Below the pieces are notes generated by a model, which was not told where the DNA came from, did not search any database, and saw only the letters and a program-made list of their open reading frames with translations. DNA of 64,000 bases from positions 269,256 through 333,255 of the forward strand of contig NZ_LMSS01000006.1 in assembly GCF_001429605.1 (NCBI RefSeq), in the 5' to 3' direction. This stretch comes from Phycicoccus sp. Soil802. GTDB taxonomy: Bacteria; Actinomycetota; Actinomycetes; Actinomycetales; Dermatophilaceae. Within the stretch, counting starts at the first letter, position 1, and each line of letters opens with the position of its first letter. Below, in pieces: positions 19,769 to 29,245 of the stretch. Position numbers and translations under genes: made by a program.

Positions 19769-20512
19769 TCAGCGCCAGCGACCGGCTGCGCTCAGCACCG
19801 CGAGCGCGGCTGGTCCGGCGCTGGAGGACCGCAGGACGGTGTGGCCCAGCCGCACCGTCACCGCGCCGGCCGCCTCGAATTCGGCGACCTCCTCGGGCGT
19901 GATGCCGCCCTCCGGGCCGACCACGACCAGCACGTCGCCCGTGGCCGGGAGCACCTGGGCGGCGAGGCTCTGGGTCGCGTCCTCGTGCAGCACGTACGCC
20001 GCCGCGGCGCCCCCGACCCGGGTCGCGAGCGCCTTGGTGGTGGCCAGCTCCGCGACGACCGGCACGCGCGCGCGCCGCGACTGCTTGGCGGCCGCCACGA
20101 CCGTGGACTCCCACTTGCGGCGGGCCTTGTCGGCGCGTTCGCCGCGCCACTGGACGATGCTGCGGGACGCCTGCCACGGCACGACCTCGTCCACCCCGAG
20201 CTCGGTCGCGGCCTCGATGGCCTGGTCGTCACGGTCGCCCTTGGCCAGGGCCTGCACGAGGACGAAGCGCGGCTGGGCCTCCGGCTCGCGGTCGACCTCG
20301 ACCACGCTGAGCTCGAGGTCCGCCTTGCCTGCGGCGACGACCGCGCAGGTGAGCCGCAGTCCTGCTCCGTCGGCGAGCAGGACCTGCTCCCCCACGCCGA
20401 TCCGGCGGACGGTGGCCGCGTGCCGCCCCTCGGGGCCGTCGAGCACGACCCGGCTGCCCGCGGCGGCGCCGGCGACGACGGCGGGGTCGACGAGGAACAG
20501 GGGCAGGGTCAC
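19769..20512 (-). CDS. rsmE: 16S rRNA m3U1498 methyltransferase RsmE
   Basis: SPOUT-class SAM enzyme that methylates U1498 of 16S rRNA. 247 residues. An N-terminal PUA-like domain (about 1-75) is followed by the SPOUT knot, with VVGPEGGITPEE and the C-terminal LGHTVLRSSSAGPAAL loop that binds SAM. The usual motif is LRTETA; here it reads LRSSSA, a mild variant. It follows dnaJ by 12 nt on the same strand and faces the GerMN gene with a 6-nt gap and no terminator. Confidence 0.95.
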   Translation of the reverse strand: MTLPLFLVDPAVVAGAAAGSRVVLDGPEGRHAATVRRIGVGEQVLLADGAGLRLTCAVVAAGKADLELSVVEVDREPEAQPRFVLVQALAKGDRDDQAIEAATELGVDEVVPWQASRSIVQWRGERADKARRKWESTVVAAAKQSRRARVPVVAELATTKALATRVGGAAAAYVLHEDATQSLAAQVLPATGDVLVVVGPEGGITPEEVAEFEAAGAVTVRLGHTVLRSSSAGPAALAVLSAAGRWR

Positions 20513-20524
20513 GACGGTCGGCCG

Positions 20525-21649
20525 CTACTTGGCCTTGAACGCGTCGCGGAGCTTGCCGAACAGCCCGGGGTGGGCCGGGGACAGCCGTCCCTCCGGACGC
20601 TCCTCGCCACGCAGGGTCGCGAGCTCGCGGAGCAGGGCCTCCTGCTGCTCGTCGAGCCGGGTCGGGGTCTGGACGTTGGCGTGGATGATGAGGTCGCCCC
20701 GGCCGGTGCCCCGCAGGTGGGTGACGCCGAGCCCGCGCAGGGTCATCGCGTCGCCCGGCTGGGTGCCCGCCTTGATCTCGAGCTCGTTGGTGCCGTCGAA
20801 GGTCTCGAGCTTGACCGTCGTCCCCAGCGCTGCGGCGGTCATCGGGAGCTCGACCGTGCAGTGCAGGTCGTCGCCGCGGCGCTGGAAGGTCTGGTGGGGG
20901 CGGACCGCGACCTCGACGTAGAGGTCGCCGGCCGGGCCGCCGCCCTGGCCGACCTCGCCCTCGCCGGCCAGCTGGATGCGGGTGCCGGTGTCGACGCCCG
21001 CGGGGACCTTGATGGTGAGCGTGCGGCGGGTGCGGACCCGGCCGTCGCCGGAGCACTCGAAGCAGGGGCTGACCAGCACCTCGCCGTAGCCCTGGCAGGT
21101 CGCGCAGGGACGGGTCGTCATGACCTGGCCGAGGAACGAGCGCTGGACCTGCTGGATCTCGCCGCGACCGCCACAGACGTCGCAGGTGCGCCGGGAGGTC
21201 CCGGGCTGCGCACCGTCGCCGTGGCACGTGGAGCAGACCACGGCGGTCTCGATGGCGAGCTCCTTCTCGGCCCCGAACACCGCGTCGGCGAGGTCGATGT
21301 CGAGCCGGATCAGGGCGTCCTGGCCGCGGCGCTGGCGGGACCGCGGCCCGCGCTGGGCCTGGCCGGCGCCGGCGCCGAAGAAGGCGTCCATGATGTCGCT
21401 GAACGAGAAGCCCTGGCCGAAGCCGGCGGCCCCGCCCGCATACGGGTCGGAGCCCATGTCGTAGGACCGGCGCTTCTCGGCGTCGGAGAGCACGTCGTAG
21501 GCCTGCGAGACCTTCTTGAACTGCTCCTCGGCCTCGGGGCTGGGGTTGACGTCAGGGTGCAGCGTCCGCGCCTTCTTGCGGTAGGCCCGCTTGATGTCCT
21601 CGGGGCTGGCGTCCCTGGACACGCCCAGGTCCTGGTAGTAGTCGTTCAA
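20525..21649 (-). CDS. dnaJ: Chaperone protein DnaJ
   Basis: Hsp40 co-chaperone that stimulates DnaK ATPase. 374 residues: J domain with HPD at 31-33, Gly/Phe-rich linker ([12 protein letters not shown]), four CxxCxGxG-type zinc modules ([32 protein letters not shown]) and a C-terminal substrate domain. The start is an unusual TTG at 21649, supported by AAGGA 7 nt upstream; no ATG or GTG fits the domain boundary. It is the hrcA-linked DnaJ. A 15-bp tandem array lies just upstream. Confidence 0.96.
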   Translation of the reverse strand: MNDYYQDLGVSRDASPEDIKRAYRKKARTLHPDVNPSPEAEEQFKKVSQAYDVLSDAEKRRSYDMGSDPYAGGAAGFGQGFSFSDIMDAFFGAGAGQAQRGPRSRQRRGQDALIRLDIDLADAVFGAEKELAIETAVVCSTCHGDGAQPGTSRRTCDVCGGRGEIQQVQRSFLGQVMTTRPCATCQGYGEVLVSPCFECSGDGRVRTRRTLTIKVPAGVDTGTRIQLAGEGEVGQGGGPAGDLYVEVAVRPHQTFQRRGDDLHCTVELPMTAAALGTTVKLETFDGTNELEIKAGTQPGDAMTLRGLGVTHLRGTGRGDLIIHANVQTPTRLDEQQEALLRELATLRGEERPEGRLSPAHPGLFGKLRDAFKAK

Positions 21650-21670
21650 CGAGATGTCCTTGGTGTCAAT

Positions 21671-21789
21671 GGCTCTGAGGTCGGTGGCTCTGAGGTCGGT
21701 GGCTCTGAGGTCGGTGGCTCTGAGGTCGGTGGCTCTGAGGTCGGTGGCTCTGGTGTCGATGGCTCCGTGTCGATGGCTCTGGTGTGAGT
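21671..21789. repeat. 15-bp tandem repeat array between hrcA and dnaJ
   Basis: Five exact copies of GGCTCTGAGGTCGGT (21671-21745) are followed by three degenerate units (GGCTCTGGTGTCGAT and variants) to 21789. It fills most of the 174-bp hrcA-dnaJ gap and would be transcribed in the dnaJ leader. The period is a multiple of three, but no gene uses it. Confidence 0.9.
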
Positions 21790-21823
21790 GGCCCAGTCAG
21801 TCGGTGGGGCAGGTGGACGCGCG

Positions 21824-22855
21824 TCACTGCGCGAGGATCCGGGAGACGTAGGTGGCCACGGCCCGCACCGACGCCATCGTCGTGGGGTAGTCCATCCGGG
21901 TGGGTCCGAGCACGCCCAACCCCGCGACGAGCTCCGAGCCCGAGCCGTACTCCGTCGAGACGACGGAGGTGGACTGGAGCCCGGCGAACGGGTTCTCGTG
22001 CCCGATCCGCACCGAGACGGCGTCGGAGGTCTCCCTGGCCGTGCCGAGCAGCTTGAGCAGCACGACGTGCTCCTCGAGCGCCTCGAGCACCGGGCCGATG
22101 CTGAGCGGGAAGTCGGTGCCGACCCGCGCGAGGTTGGAGGTGCCCGCCAGCACCACCCGTTCCTCGCGCTCCTCGACGAGGGCGTCCTCGAGCGACTGCA
22201 CGACGGAGCGGACCAGGTCGCGGTCCGCAGGGTCGAACTCGTCGGCCAGGCTGGCGAGTGACGCGGCGGCCTCCACCAGCCGCTGACCGGCCGCCCTCGC
22301 GTTGACCTTGGCGCGGACCAGGCCCAGGAGGGCCTCGCCGTCCGAGGCGGACAGGTCGTGGGGGGTCTCGATGACGCGCTGCTCGACCCGGCCGGTGTTG
22401 ACGATCAGCACGACCATCAACCGGCTCGGGCCCATCGGCACGAACTCGATGTGGCGCACGGTGGACCGGGTGAGCGACGGGTACTGCATCACGGCGACCT
22501 GGCGGGTCAGCGAGGCCAGCAGCCGCACCGTCCGGTCGACGACGTCGTCGAGGTCGACCGCCCCCTCCAGGAACTGGGCGATGGCGGCCCGCTCGGCTGG
22601 GGTCATCGGCTTGACGGAGCTGAGCCGGTCGACGAACAACCGGTAGCCCGCGTCGGTGGGCACCCGCCCGGCGCTGGTGTGCGGAGCCGCGATCAGCCCC
22701 TCCTCCTCCAGCGCGGCCATGTCGTTGCGCACGGTCGCGGCCGAGACCCCCAGCTGGTGGCGGTCGAGCAGCGACTTCGACCCCACCGGCTCGGAGGTCT
22801 GGACGTAGTCCTGCACGATCGCGCGCAGCACGGCGAGACGACGTTCCTCGCTCAC
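21824..22855 (-). CDS. hrcA: Heat-inducible transcription repressor HrcA
   Basis: 343 residues. N-terminal winged helix ([13 protein letters not shown] ... [17 protein letters not shown]), then a GAF-like domain. It represses chaperone genes by binding CIRCE and is kept active by GroEL. GTG at 22855 is chosen because GGAGG lies about 7 nt upstream. A clear CIRCE element begins 23 nt upstream, so the hrcA-dnaJ-rsmE run is autoregulated. Confidence 0.97.
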   Translation of the reverse strand: MSEERRLAVLRAIVQDYVQTSEPVGSKSLLDRHQLGVSAATVRNDMAALEEEGLIAAPHTSAGRVPTDAGYRLFVDRLSSVKPMTPAERAAIAQFLEGAVDLDDVVDRTVRLLASLTRQVAVMQYPSLTRSTVRHIEFVPMGPSRLMVVLIVNTGRVEQRVIETPHDLSASDGEALLGLVRAKVNARAAGQRLVEAAASLASLADEFDPADRDLVRSVVQSLEDALVEEREERVVLAGTSNLARVGTDFPLSIGPVLEALEEHVVLLKLLGTARETSDAVSVRIGHENPFAGLQSTSVVSTEYGSGSELVAGLGVLGPTRMDYPTTMASVRAVATYVSRILAQ

Positions 22856-22877
22856 TCGACACCTCCGTCCGGTCAGG

Positions 22878-22904
22878 TTGGCACTCACGCTCAGCGAGTG
22901 CCAA
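22878..22904 (-). promoter_or_regulatory. CIRCE operator (HrcA site)
   Basis: TTGGCACTC, nine bases, GAGTGCCAA: a perfect palindrome differing from the consensus TTAGCACTC-N9-GAGTGCTAA by one symmetric pair. TAGACT, a likely -10, reads on the minus strand directly upstream. Confidence 0.96.
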
Positions 22905-22985
22905 GTCTACGTGGTTCCCGGGCCGGGACCAGCACGGGCGGCGCGCCCGCGCCGCACAGGCGCGTCCGCGGCATACCCTGCCTCC

Positions 22986-23861
22986 GTGTCCGACCGCTAT
23001 GGCTCCGATGTCCTGTCCGGTGACTGGAAGGTCCCCCCGCGGGGTCGCTCCCGCGAGGTCGAGGCCGAGACCGGGCTGGTCGTCGAGGACGTCGAGACCG
23101 GCTGGTGCGGCGCCGTGGTCCGCGTCGAGAAGGCCGGTGGCATGCGCGTGGTCCACCTCGAGGACCGGCGCGGCCGCACCAAGGGCTTCCCGATGGGACC
23201 GGGCTTCCTGCTCGACGGCGCTCCTGTCGTCCTGACCCCACCGACCGCTGCCGCTCGCGCCCAGCTGGCCGAGGCGCGAGTGGCCGCCGCCCGCACCGCC
23301 TCCGGGTCACGGACCGTCGAGGGCGCCCGCGCCAAGGTGGCGAGCGGGTCGCGGATCTTCGTCGAGGGCCGCCACGACGCCGAGCTCGTGGAGAAGGTCT
23401 GGGGTGCCGACCTGCGGGTCGAGGGCGTGGTCGTCGAGCTGCTCGACGGCGTCGACGACCTCGTGGGGGCGATCGCCGAGTTCCAGCCCGGGCCGGGGCG
23501 CCGCATGGGCGTGCTCGTCGACCACCTGCTGCCCGGCACCAAGGAGCACCGCGTCGTGCAGGCCGCCGCCCAGGGCCGGTATGCCGCGCACGTGCGGGTG
23601 CTGGGCCACCCGTACGTCGACGTGTGGCAGAGCGTGCGCCCCGAGCGGCTCGGGCTCGCGGCGTGGCCGGTCATCCCGCGCGGCCAGTCGTGGAAGGACG
23701 GCATCTGCGACCACCTCGGCTGGCCGCACGACAGCCAGGCGGACATCGCCCGCGCCTGGAAGCAGATCCTCGGCACGGTCCGCTCCTACGCCGACCTCGA
23801 GCCGACCCTGCTCGCCAGCGTGGAGGAGCTGATCGACTTCGTGACGGAGCCCGGTCACTGA
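22986..23861 (+). CDS. DUF3097 family protein
   Basis: A 291-residue actinobacterial protein of unknown function, conserved beside hrcA. An N-terminal small beta domain (about 1-75) is followed by a segment with RIFVEGRHDAELVEKVWG and ELLDGVDDL. I read this as TOPRIM-like (a Glu near the first strand and an acidic pair in a later loop), so nucleic-acid processing is possible. GTG at 22986 lies 6 nt after TACCCT, a leaderless arrangement. That -10 is part of a CGGCATAC motif copy. It is divergent from hrcA. Confidence 0.85.
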   Translation: MSDRYGSDVLSGDWKVPPRGRSREVEAETGLVVEDVETGWCGAVVRVEKAGGMRVVHLEDRRGRTKGFPMGPGFLLDGAPVVLTPPTAAARAQLAEARVAAARTASGSRTVEGARAKVASGSRIFVEGRHDAELVEKVWGADLRVEGVVVELLDGVDDLVGAIAEFQPGPGRRMGVLVDHLLPGTKEHRVVQAAAQGRYAAHVRVLGHPYVDVWQSVRPERLGLAAWPVIPRGQSWKDGICDHLGWPHDSQADIARAWKQILGTVRSYADLEPTLLASVEELIDFVTEPGH

Positions 23862-23893
23862 GCCGGTCACCGACGCCTTGGGAGGACGACAGG

Positions 23894-23911
23894 GTCAGGG
23901 TCGGCCCTGAC
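23894..23911 (+). terminator. Hairpin after the DUF3097 gene
   Basis: GTCAGGG and CCCTGAC pair around TCGG, 33 nt after the stop codon. The rest of the gap before the next gene is featureless. Confidence 0.5.
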
Positions 23912-24012
23912 GCACCCCTGAACCCGCCCCGAGCGCACCCCGAAAGCCGTTCTCCCCGCGGGCCGGATGCGTTTCACTGGGGGCAGACACCACGCAGACC
24001 ACGGAGAGAGCC

Positions 24013-24453
24013 ATGAGCGACCAGCCCCAACAGCCGCAGTCCAACATCCCGCCACCGCCGCACCCGCCGCAGCCCCAGCAGCCGCCGCCGGGTTACGGCG
24101 TGGCGCCCCAGCCCATGTCGCAGCAGGACGAGAAGACCTGGGCGACCCTGGTGCACCTCGCGCCGTTCCTGGCAGCGGTGGTGGGCATCCCGTTCCTCGG
24201 CCCCTTGATCGTCTTCCTGATCTTCAAGGACCGGGGCCCGTTCGTCCGGTTCCACGCGGCGCAGGCCCTCAACTTCCAGATCATCATCACGATCGCGTTC
24301 TGGGTCTTCGGGCTGCTGTCGTTCGTGCTGATCGGGATCCCGTTCCTCATCCTCACCGCGATCGCCTGGGTGGTCTTCTCGATCATCGCCGCGATCAAGG
24401 CCAACAACGGCGAGTGGTACCGCTACCCGATGACGCCGGAGCTCGTGAAGTAG
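24013..24453 (+). CDS. DUF4870 / Tic20-like membrane protein
   Basis: 146 residues. A Pro/Gln-rich cytoplasmic N-terminus (about 1-40) is followed by three hydrophobic segments (about 44-64, 85-108, 109-128). The family hallmark FVRFHAAQALNFQ lies between the first two. The function of the family is unknown; the fold is related to Tic20. A purine-rich GGAGAGAG site precedes the ATG by 3-4 nt. It ends near hemW (convergent) without a strong hairpin. Confidence 0.85.
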   Translation: MSDQPQQPQSNIPPPPHPPQPQQPPPGYGVAPQPMSQQDEKTWATLVHLAPFLAAVVGIPFLGPLIVFLIFKDRGPFVRFHAAQALNFQIIITIAFWVFGLLSFVLIGIPFLILTAIAWVVFSIIAAIKANNGEWYRYPMTPELVK

Positions 24454-24485
24454 TCGCCTGGTGAAGTAGCCGCCGCGGGGATCGC

Positions 24486-25712
24486 TCAGCGCAGGCCGAG
24501 GAGTCGTCGCACGACGGTGTCCGTGAGCAGCCGGCCCTGCCTCGTCAGCACCACCCGCTGACGGCGCAGGGCCGCTGTCGCGTCCACCAGCCCGTCGGCG
24601 ATCAGCCCGGCGACGGCGACCCGTCCCTCGTCGCGGAGGTCACCGATCGGTAGCCCGTCGACGAGTCGCACGGCCAGCAGGACGCGCTCGTCGTAGCGCT
24701 GCTCGTCGGTGAGGGTCTCTCGGCCGTGGGCCGGGCTGAGCCCCTCGCCGACCCGTGCGGCATAGGCGTTGGGGTGCTTGACGTTCCACCAGCGCACTCC
24801 GCCGACGTGGCTGTGCGCCCCCGGGCCGATCCCCCACCAGTTGCCGTCGGCCCAGTAGCCCTCGTTGTGCCGGCAGCGGGCGTCGTCGCGCAGCGCCCAG
24901 TTGCTGACCTCGTACCAGCCGTAGCCGGCCGACGCGAGGTGGTCGTCGGCGATCTCGTACTTGGCGGCCTCGTCGTCGTCCTCGGGCGCGGGCACCTGAC
25001 CGCGCCGCACCTGGGCGGCGAGCTTGGTGCCGTCCTCGACGACGAGCGCGTAGGCCGAGACGTGGTCCGGCGCGAGCGAGGTGGCGGCGTCGAGGCTGGT
25101 GCGCCAGTCGTCCAGCGACTCGCCGGGCGTGCCGTAGATGAGGTCGAGGCTGACCTGGAGCCCTGCGGCGCGCGCGGCCCGCACGGCGCGCTCGACGTTG
25201 TCCGGGTCGTGGGTGCGCTCGAGGGTGCGCAGCACGTGGGGCACCGCCGACTGCATGCCCAGCGACACCCTCGTGAAGCCCGCCTCCGCGAGCACCGCGA
25301 GCCCTTCGGGCGTCACCGAGTCGGGGTTGGCCTCGGTGGTCACCTCGGCGTCCGGGGCCAGCCCGAAACCCTCGCGGATGCCGTGCAGCATCCGGGCCAG
25401 GTCGCCCGCGGCGAGCATCGTCGGGGTCCCGCCACCGACGAACACGGTGTCGACCACGGGGGCGGCACCCAGGACGGTGCGGGCCAGCGCGAGCTCACGC
25501 AGGGCCGCGGCGGCGAAGGTCGCCACGCTCGCGCCGTCGACCCCGAGCTCGGTCAGCGTGTAGGTGTTGAAGTCGCAGTAGCCGCAACGCACCGAACAGA
25601 ACGGGACGTGCAGGTAGAGGCCGAACTGGTGGTGTCCGAGGGTCTCGAGTGACGCCTGCGGCAACCGCCCGTCGGACGGTGCCGGGTCACCGTCGGGCAG
25701 CGCGCTGGGCAT
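24486..25712 (-). CDS. hemW: HemW-type radical SAM haem chaperone
   Basis: 408 residues. The radical-SAM cluster motif is CSVRCGYC (39-46), followed by GGGTPTML. The HemN_C domain forms the last 80 residues. HemW is related to oxygen-independent coproporphyrinogen oxidase HemN but lacks its extra N-terminal cysteine pattern; HemW acts as a haem chaperone. It lies between lepA and hrcA, the usual position of hemW in actinobacteria. The ATG at 25712 follows GAGG/GGAG. The leader contains a 9-bp hairpin at 25751-25773. Confidence 0.9.
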   Translation of the reverse strand: MPSALPDGDPAPSDGRLPQASLETLGHHQFGLYLHVPFCSVRCGYCDFNTYTLTELGVDGASVATFAAAALRELALARTVLGAAPVVDTVFVGGGTPTMLAAGDLARMLHGIREGFGLAPDAEVTTEANPDSVTPEGLAVLAEAGFTRVSLGMQSAVPHVLRTLERTHDPDNVERAVRAARAAGLQVSLDLIYGTPGESLDDWRTSLDAATSLAPDHVSAYALVVEDGTKLAAQVRRGQVPAPEDDDEAAKYEIADDHLASAGYGWYEVSNWALRDDARCRHNEGYWADGNWWGIGPGAHSHVGGVRWWNVKHPNAYAARVGEGLSPAHGRETLTDEQRYDERVLLAVRLVDGLPIGDLRDEGRVAVAGLIADGLVDATAALRRQRVVLTRQGRLLTDTVVRRLLGLR

Positions 25713-25750
25713 GGCTCCATCCTCTCAGGCGAGCGCCTGTGGCCCTGACA

Positions 25751-25943
25751 CGGCGTGTCTCGGCGACACGCCGGAATGGGGAGGAAGCGGACCCGAAAAC
25801 CTCGGGAAATTCTCACCAAACCCCTTGTGGCGATGGGGTTGCTCGACTAGAAATACGCCTACGCACTCGCTTCGGCGAGAGCGGCGATCAGGACCTCGGT
25901 CTTGATCGGAGGGCCTCGGAAACTCATACTTTCCGAGGCCCTC
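25751..25943. other. Densely folded intergenic segment with small ORF
   Basis: Five hairpins follow one another: CGGCGTGTC/GACACGCCG (25751-25773), AACCCC/GGGGTT (25819-25840), CTCGC-TTCG-GCGAG with a UUCG tetraloop (25866-25879), GATCAGGAC/GTCTTGATC (25886-25907) and a 14-bp stem (25909-25943). A 24-codon ORF (25776-25850, beginning MGRKRTRKPRE) uses rare codons and lacks a ribosome site. The segment is less GC-rich than its surroundings. It may be a small RNA gene read on the plus strand or the hemW leader on the minus strand. Confidence 0.4.
25909..25943. terminator. 14-bp perfect hairpin
   Basis: GAGGGCCTCGGAAA (25909-25922) and its complement (25930-25943) flank CTCATAC. It lies upstream of the promoter of the next plus-strand gene, so it would end a transcript coming from the folded segment. 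Confidence 0.6.
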
Positions 25944-25979
25944 ACCTATTGTTCGACCTCCCCACGTAGGGTCGAGGCC

Positions 25980-26768
25980 GTGACCACTCCCCGCTGGATC
26001 GAGCTCGACGGCGTCGTCAACATGCGCGACGTGGGCGGCCTGCCGACGATCGACGGCGGCGTCGTGGCCACCGGCCGGCTGCTCCGCTCCGACAACCTCC
26101 AGGACCTCAGCGCGGCGGACGTCGAGGCGCTCGAGCAGCTGGGGGTCACCGACGTCGTCGACCTGCGCAGCAATGCGGAGCTGACGCTGGAGGGCCCGGG
26201 CCCCCTCCGGGCCCGCGACCTGACGCACCACCACCACTCGCTGTTCCGCGACGACGTCCGCGCGGTCACGGCGCAGGAGGCGTTGGTGCTGCCGTGGTCG
26301 ACGAAGGACCAGGAGAAGGCCGACGCCCAGCCCCGGCTCGACGACGACTACTGGGCCAGCCACTACCTCGGCTACCTCGCCCACCGGCCCGACTCGGTGA
26401 GCGCCGCCCTGGCGGTGGTCGCGCGCAGCACGGGGGCGACCATCGTGCACTGCGCCGCCGGGAAGGACCGCACCGGGACCGTGGTCGGGCTCGCCCTCTC
26501 GGTGGCCGGCGTGAGCGATGACGACGTCGTCGCCGACTACGTCGCGACCGGCGAGCGGATCGAGCGGGTGATCGCCCGGCTGCTGGCCCGCCCCGCGTAC
26601 GGCGAGGCGCTCCGCGACCAGCCGGTCGACCACCACCGCCCCCAGCCCCAGACCATGCGACGGATCCTCGAGGTGCTGGCCGAGCGGCACGGCGGCGCGG
26701 CCGGGTGGCTCCGTGCCCAGGGGTGGTCCGACGAGGACGTCGAGACCCTCCGGGCCAGCCTGCGCTAG
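25980..26768 (+). CDS. Tyrosine/serine protein phosphatase (PtpB-like)
   Basis: 262 residues. The catalytic P-loop is HCAAGKDRTGTV (Cys nucleophile, Arg in CxxGKDR), matching the lipid/protein phosphatases of the mycobacterial PtpB type. The N-terminal NMRDVGGLPT and LLRSDNLQDLS motifs are also typical. GTG at 25980 follows TAGGGT by 7 nt (leaderless). It could dephosphorylate proteins or phosphoinositides; the sequence does not decide. It stands alone, convergent with the hotdog protein gene. Confidence 0.9.
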   Translation: MTTPRWIELDGVVNMRDVGGLPTIDGGVVATGRLLRSDNLQDLSAADVEALEQLGVTDVVDLRSNAELTLEGPGPLRARDLTHHHHSLFRDDVRAVTAQEALVLPWSTKDQEKADAQPRLDDDYWASHYLGYLAHRPDSVSAALAVVARSTGATIVHCAAGKDRTGTVVGLALSVAGVSDDDVVADYVATGERIERVIARLLARPAYGEALRDQPVDHHRPQPQTMRRILEVLAERHGGAAGWLRAQGWSDEDVETLRASLR

Positions 26769-26818
26769 CGGGCCGGCCGCACGGCATACCGGCACCTGGG
26801 CGGTCGGCCAGCCGGGAC

Positions 26819-27289
26819 TCAGCGCGCGGGCTTGTCCGTCACCCAGAGGCGGATGGTGCCCTGCACGACGACGGTGCCGTCCTCACGGGTTCCCTTGACC
26901 CGCACCGGGATCTCGACGTCGCCCGGACGCGCCCAGTCGCCCGGGTCGGTCTCGGCCACGCAGGTGATGTCACTCGTCGCCTTGGCGGTGTACTCGACCT
27001 CCATGCCCTTCGGGATCCACCGACGGGTGCTCGGGATGGTCGCCTCCGCCAGCGCGCCCATGGCCGCCTCGAGCCCGTTGCAGATCGCGATGACGTGGAC
27101 CGTGCCGAGGTGGTTCTGCACCCGGTGACGCTTCTTGATGGTCAGCTCGGCGCGGTTGGGGCCGAGCTCGACGAACCGCGGACGAGCGGTGCGGAAGTAC
27201 GGCGCCGCCTGCTCGAAGACCAGCGAGAACAGCCGCTTGCCCTGCGGGTATGCCGTGAGGCGCCGGTAGAGCGCGTAGGTGTCGACCAT
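26819..27289 (-). CDS. DUF4442 hotdog-fold protein (thioesterase-like)
   Basis: 156 residues with a single hotdog fold. HRVQNHLGTVHVIAICNGLE carries the central-helix region of acyl-CoA thioesterase-like proteins. Substrate unknown. TAATGT ends 7 nt before the ATG, so its mRNA is probably leaderless. It lies just after lepA on the same strand but with its own promoter. Confidence 0.82.
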   Translation of the reverse strand: MVDTYALYRRLTAYPQGKRLFSLVFEQAAPYFRTARPRFVELGPNRAELTIKKRHRVQNHLGTVHVIAICNGLEAAMGALAEATIPSTRRWIPKGMEVEYTAKATSDITCVAETDPGDWARPGDVEIPVRVKGTREDGTVVVQGTIRLWVTDKPAR

Positions 27290-27332
27290 GGGACAGACAT
27301 TACCCGCCGGTAACCTCGCCGGGGCGGGTCCC

Positions 27333-29168
27333 CTACTTCTTGGTCACCGCGTCGTTCGACAGCGCGGCGATGAAGGCCTCCGGCGGCACCTCGACGCTGC
27401 CGATGTTCTTCATCCGCTTCTTGCCGGCCTTCTGCTTCTCGAGCAGCTTGCGCTTGCGGCTGATGTCACCGCCGTAGCACTTGGCCAGGACGTCCTTGCG
27501 GATCGCGCGGATGTTCTCGCGGGCGATGATCCGCGAGCCGATGGCGGCCTGGATCGGCACCTCGAACTGCTGGCGCGGGATGAGCTCCTTGAGCTTGCCG
27601 GCCATCATCACGCCGTAGGCATAGGCCTTGTCCTTGTGGACGATCGAGCTGAACGCGTCGACGGTCTCGCCCTGCAGCATGATGTCGACCTTGACGAGGT
27701 CCGCCACCTGGTCGCCGTCGGGCTCGTAGTCGAGCGAGGCGTAGCCCCGCGTGCGCGACTTGAGCTGGTCGAAGAAGTCGAAGACGATCTCGGCGAGCGG
27801 CAGCGTGTAGCGCATCTCGACGCGCTCCTCCGACAGGTAGTCCATGCCGCGCAGCGTGCCGCGCTTCTGCTGGCAGAGCTCCATGATCGCGCCGATGAAC
27901 TCGCTCGGCGCGAGCACCGTGGCCCGCACGACGGGCTCGGTCACCGAGCTGACCTTGCCGTAGGGGAACTCGCTCGGGTTGGTGACCGTGAGCACCTTGC
28001 CGTCGTCCATGGTGACGTCGTAGACCACGTTGGGCAGCGTGGAGATGAGGTCGAGGTCGAACTCGCGCTCGAGCCGCTCGCGGACGATCTCGAGGTGCAG
28101 CATGCCGAGGAACCCGATGCGGAAACCGAAGCCCAGCGCCGCCGAGGTCTCCGGCTCGTAGACCAGGGCCGCGTCGTTGAGCTTGAGCTTGTCGAGCGCG
28201 TCGCGCAGGTCGGGGTAGTCGGACCCGTCGATCGGGTAGAGCCCGGAGAAGACCATCGGCTTGGGGTCGCGGTAGCCGCCCAGCGCTTCCTTGGCGGGCT
28301 TGGCGGCGTTGGTGACGGTGTCGCCGACCTTGGACTGGCGCACGTCCTTCACGCCGGTGATGAGGTAGCCCACCTCGCCGACACCGAGGCCCTTGGCCGG
28401 CGTGGGCTCGGGCGAGCTGACGCCGATCTCGAGCAGCTCGTGCGTCGCGCGGGTCGACATCATCGCGATCTTCTCGCGCGGGTTGAGGTTGCCGTCGATG
28501 ACGCGGACGTAGGTGACCACCCCGCGGTACGTGTCGTAGACCGAGTCGAAGATCATCGCGCGGGCGGGCGCGTCGGCGTCGCCGGTCGGCGGAGGCAGCT
28601 GCGTGACGATCTCGTTGAGCAGCGGCTCGACGCCGACGCCGGTCTTGCCCGAGACCCGCAGGCAGTCCTCGGGCTCGCAGCCGATCAGGCCCGCCAGCTC
28701 TTCCGCGAACTTCTCCGGCTGCGCGGCGGGCAGGTCGATCTTGTTGAGCACGGGGATGATCGCGAGGTCGTTCTCCATGGCGAGGTAGAGGTTCGCCAGG
28801 GTCTGCGCCTCGATCCCCTGCGCCGCGTCGACGAGCAGCACCGCGCCCTCGCAGGCGGCCAGCGACCGCGACACCTCGTAGGTGAAGTCGACGTGGCCGG
28901 GGGTGTCGATCATGTTGAGCGCGTAGGTCGTGCCGTCCAGCTCCCACGGCATGCGGACGGCCTGGCTCTTGATCGTGATGCCGCGCTCGCGCTCGATGTC
29001 CATCTTGTCGAGGTACTGGGCGCGCATGTCACGACCGTCGACGACACCGGTGATCTGGAGCATGCGGTCGGCCAGCGTCGACTTGCCGTGGTCGATGTGG
29101 GCGATGATGCAGAAGTTCCGGATCAGGTCCGGCGGCGTTGCGTGCGGCTGCAGCGCGGTGCGGGCCAT
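27333..29168 (-). CDS. lepA: Elongation factor 4 (back-translocase)
   Basis: 611-residue translational GTPase that remobilises stalled ribosomes. G1 AHIDHGKST (23-31), G3 DTPGH, G4 NKID, then domains II-IV and the LepA-specific C-terminal domain ([21 protein letters not shown]). The ATG at 29168 is favoured; a GTG three codons upstream (29177) is possible. Neither has a strong ribosome site; GAGG lies about 20 nt upstream. It belongs to the rpsT-lepA-hemW-hrcA conserved order, here split by accessory genes. Confidence 0.97.
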   Translation of the reverse strand: MARTALQPHATPPDLIRNFCIIAHIDHGKSTLADRMLQITGVVDGRDMRAQYLDKMDIERERGITIKSQAVRMPWELDGTTYALNMIDTPGHVDFTYEVSRSLAACEGAVLLVDAAQGIEAQTLANLYLAMENDLAIIPVLNKIDLPAAQPEKFAEELAGLIGCEPEDCLRVSGKTGVGVEPLLNEIVTQLPPPTGDADAPARAMIFDSVYDTYRGVVTYVRVIDGNLNPREKIAMMSTRATHELLEIGVSSPEPTPAKGLGVGEVGYLITGVKDVRQSKVGDTVTNAAKPAKEALGGYRDPKPMVFSGLYPIDGSDYPDLRDALDKLKLNDAALVYEPETSAALGFGFRIGFLGMLHLEIVRERLEREFDLDLISTLPNVVYDVTMDDGKVLTVTNPSEFPYGKVSSVTEPVVRATVLAPSEFIGAIMELCQQKRGTLRGMDYLSEERVEMRYTLPLAEIVFDFFDQLKSRTRGYASLDYEPDGDQVADLVKVDIMLQGETVDAFSSIVHKDKAYAYGVMMAGKLKELIPRQQFEVPIQAAIGSRIIARENIRAIRKDVLAKCYGGDISRKRKLLEKQKAGKKRMKNIGSVEVPPEAFIAALSNDAVTKK

Positions 29169-29245
29169 CGGGGACACGGGTGCTTCAAACCTCACGGGCG
29201 TCGGGGAAGAACGGAACGGCCCATCCTCCCATGCGACCGGGGGTG

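Noticed and set aside
21671-21745. Possible CRISPR array
   Set aside because: The repeats are contiguous 15-mers without spacers and no cas genes are nearby. The 35841 array was rejected for the same reason.
26769-26818. Terminator between the phosphatase gene and DUF4442
   Set aside because: Short GGCC-rich matches are present, but no hairpin beyond what this composition gives by chance. The gap does contain one motif copy.
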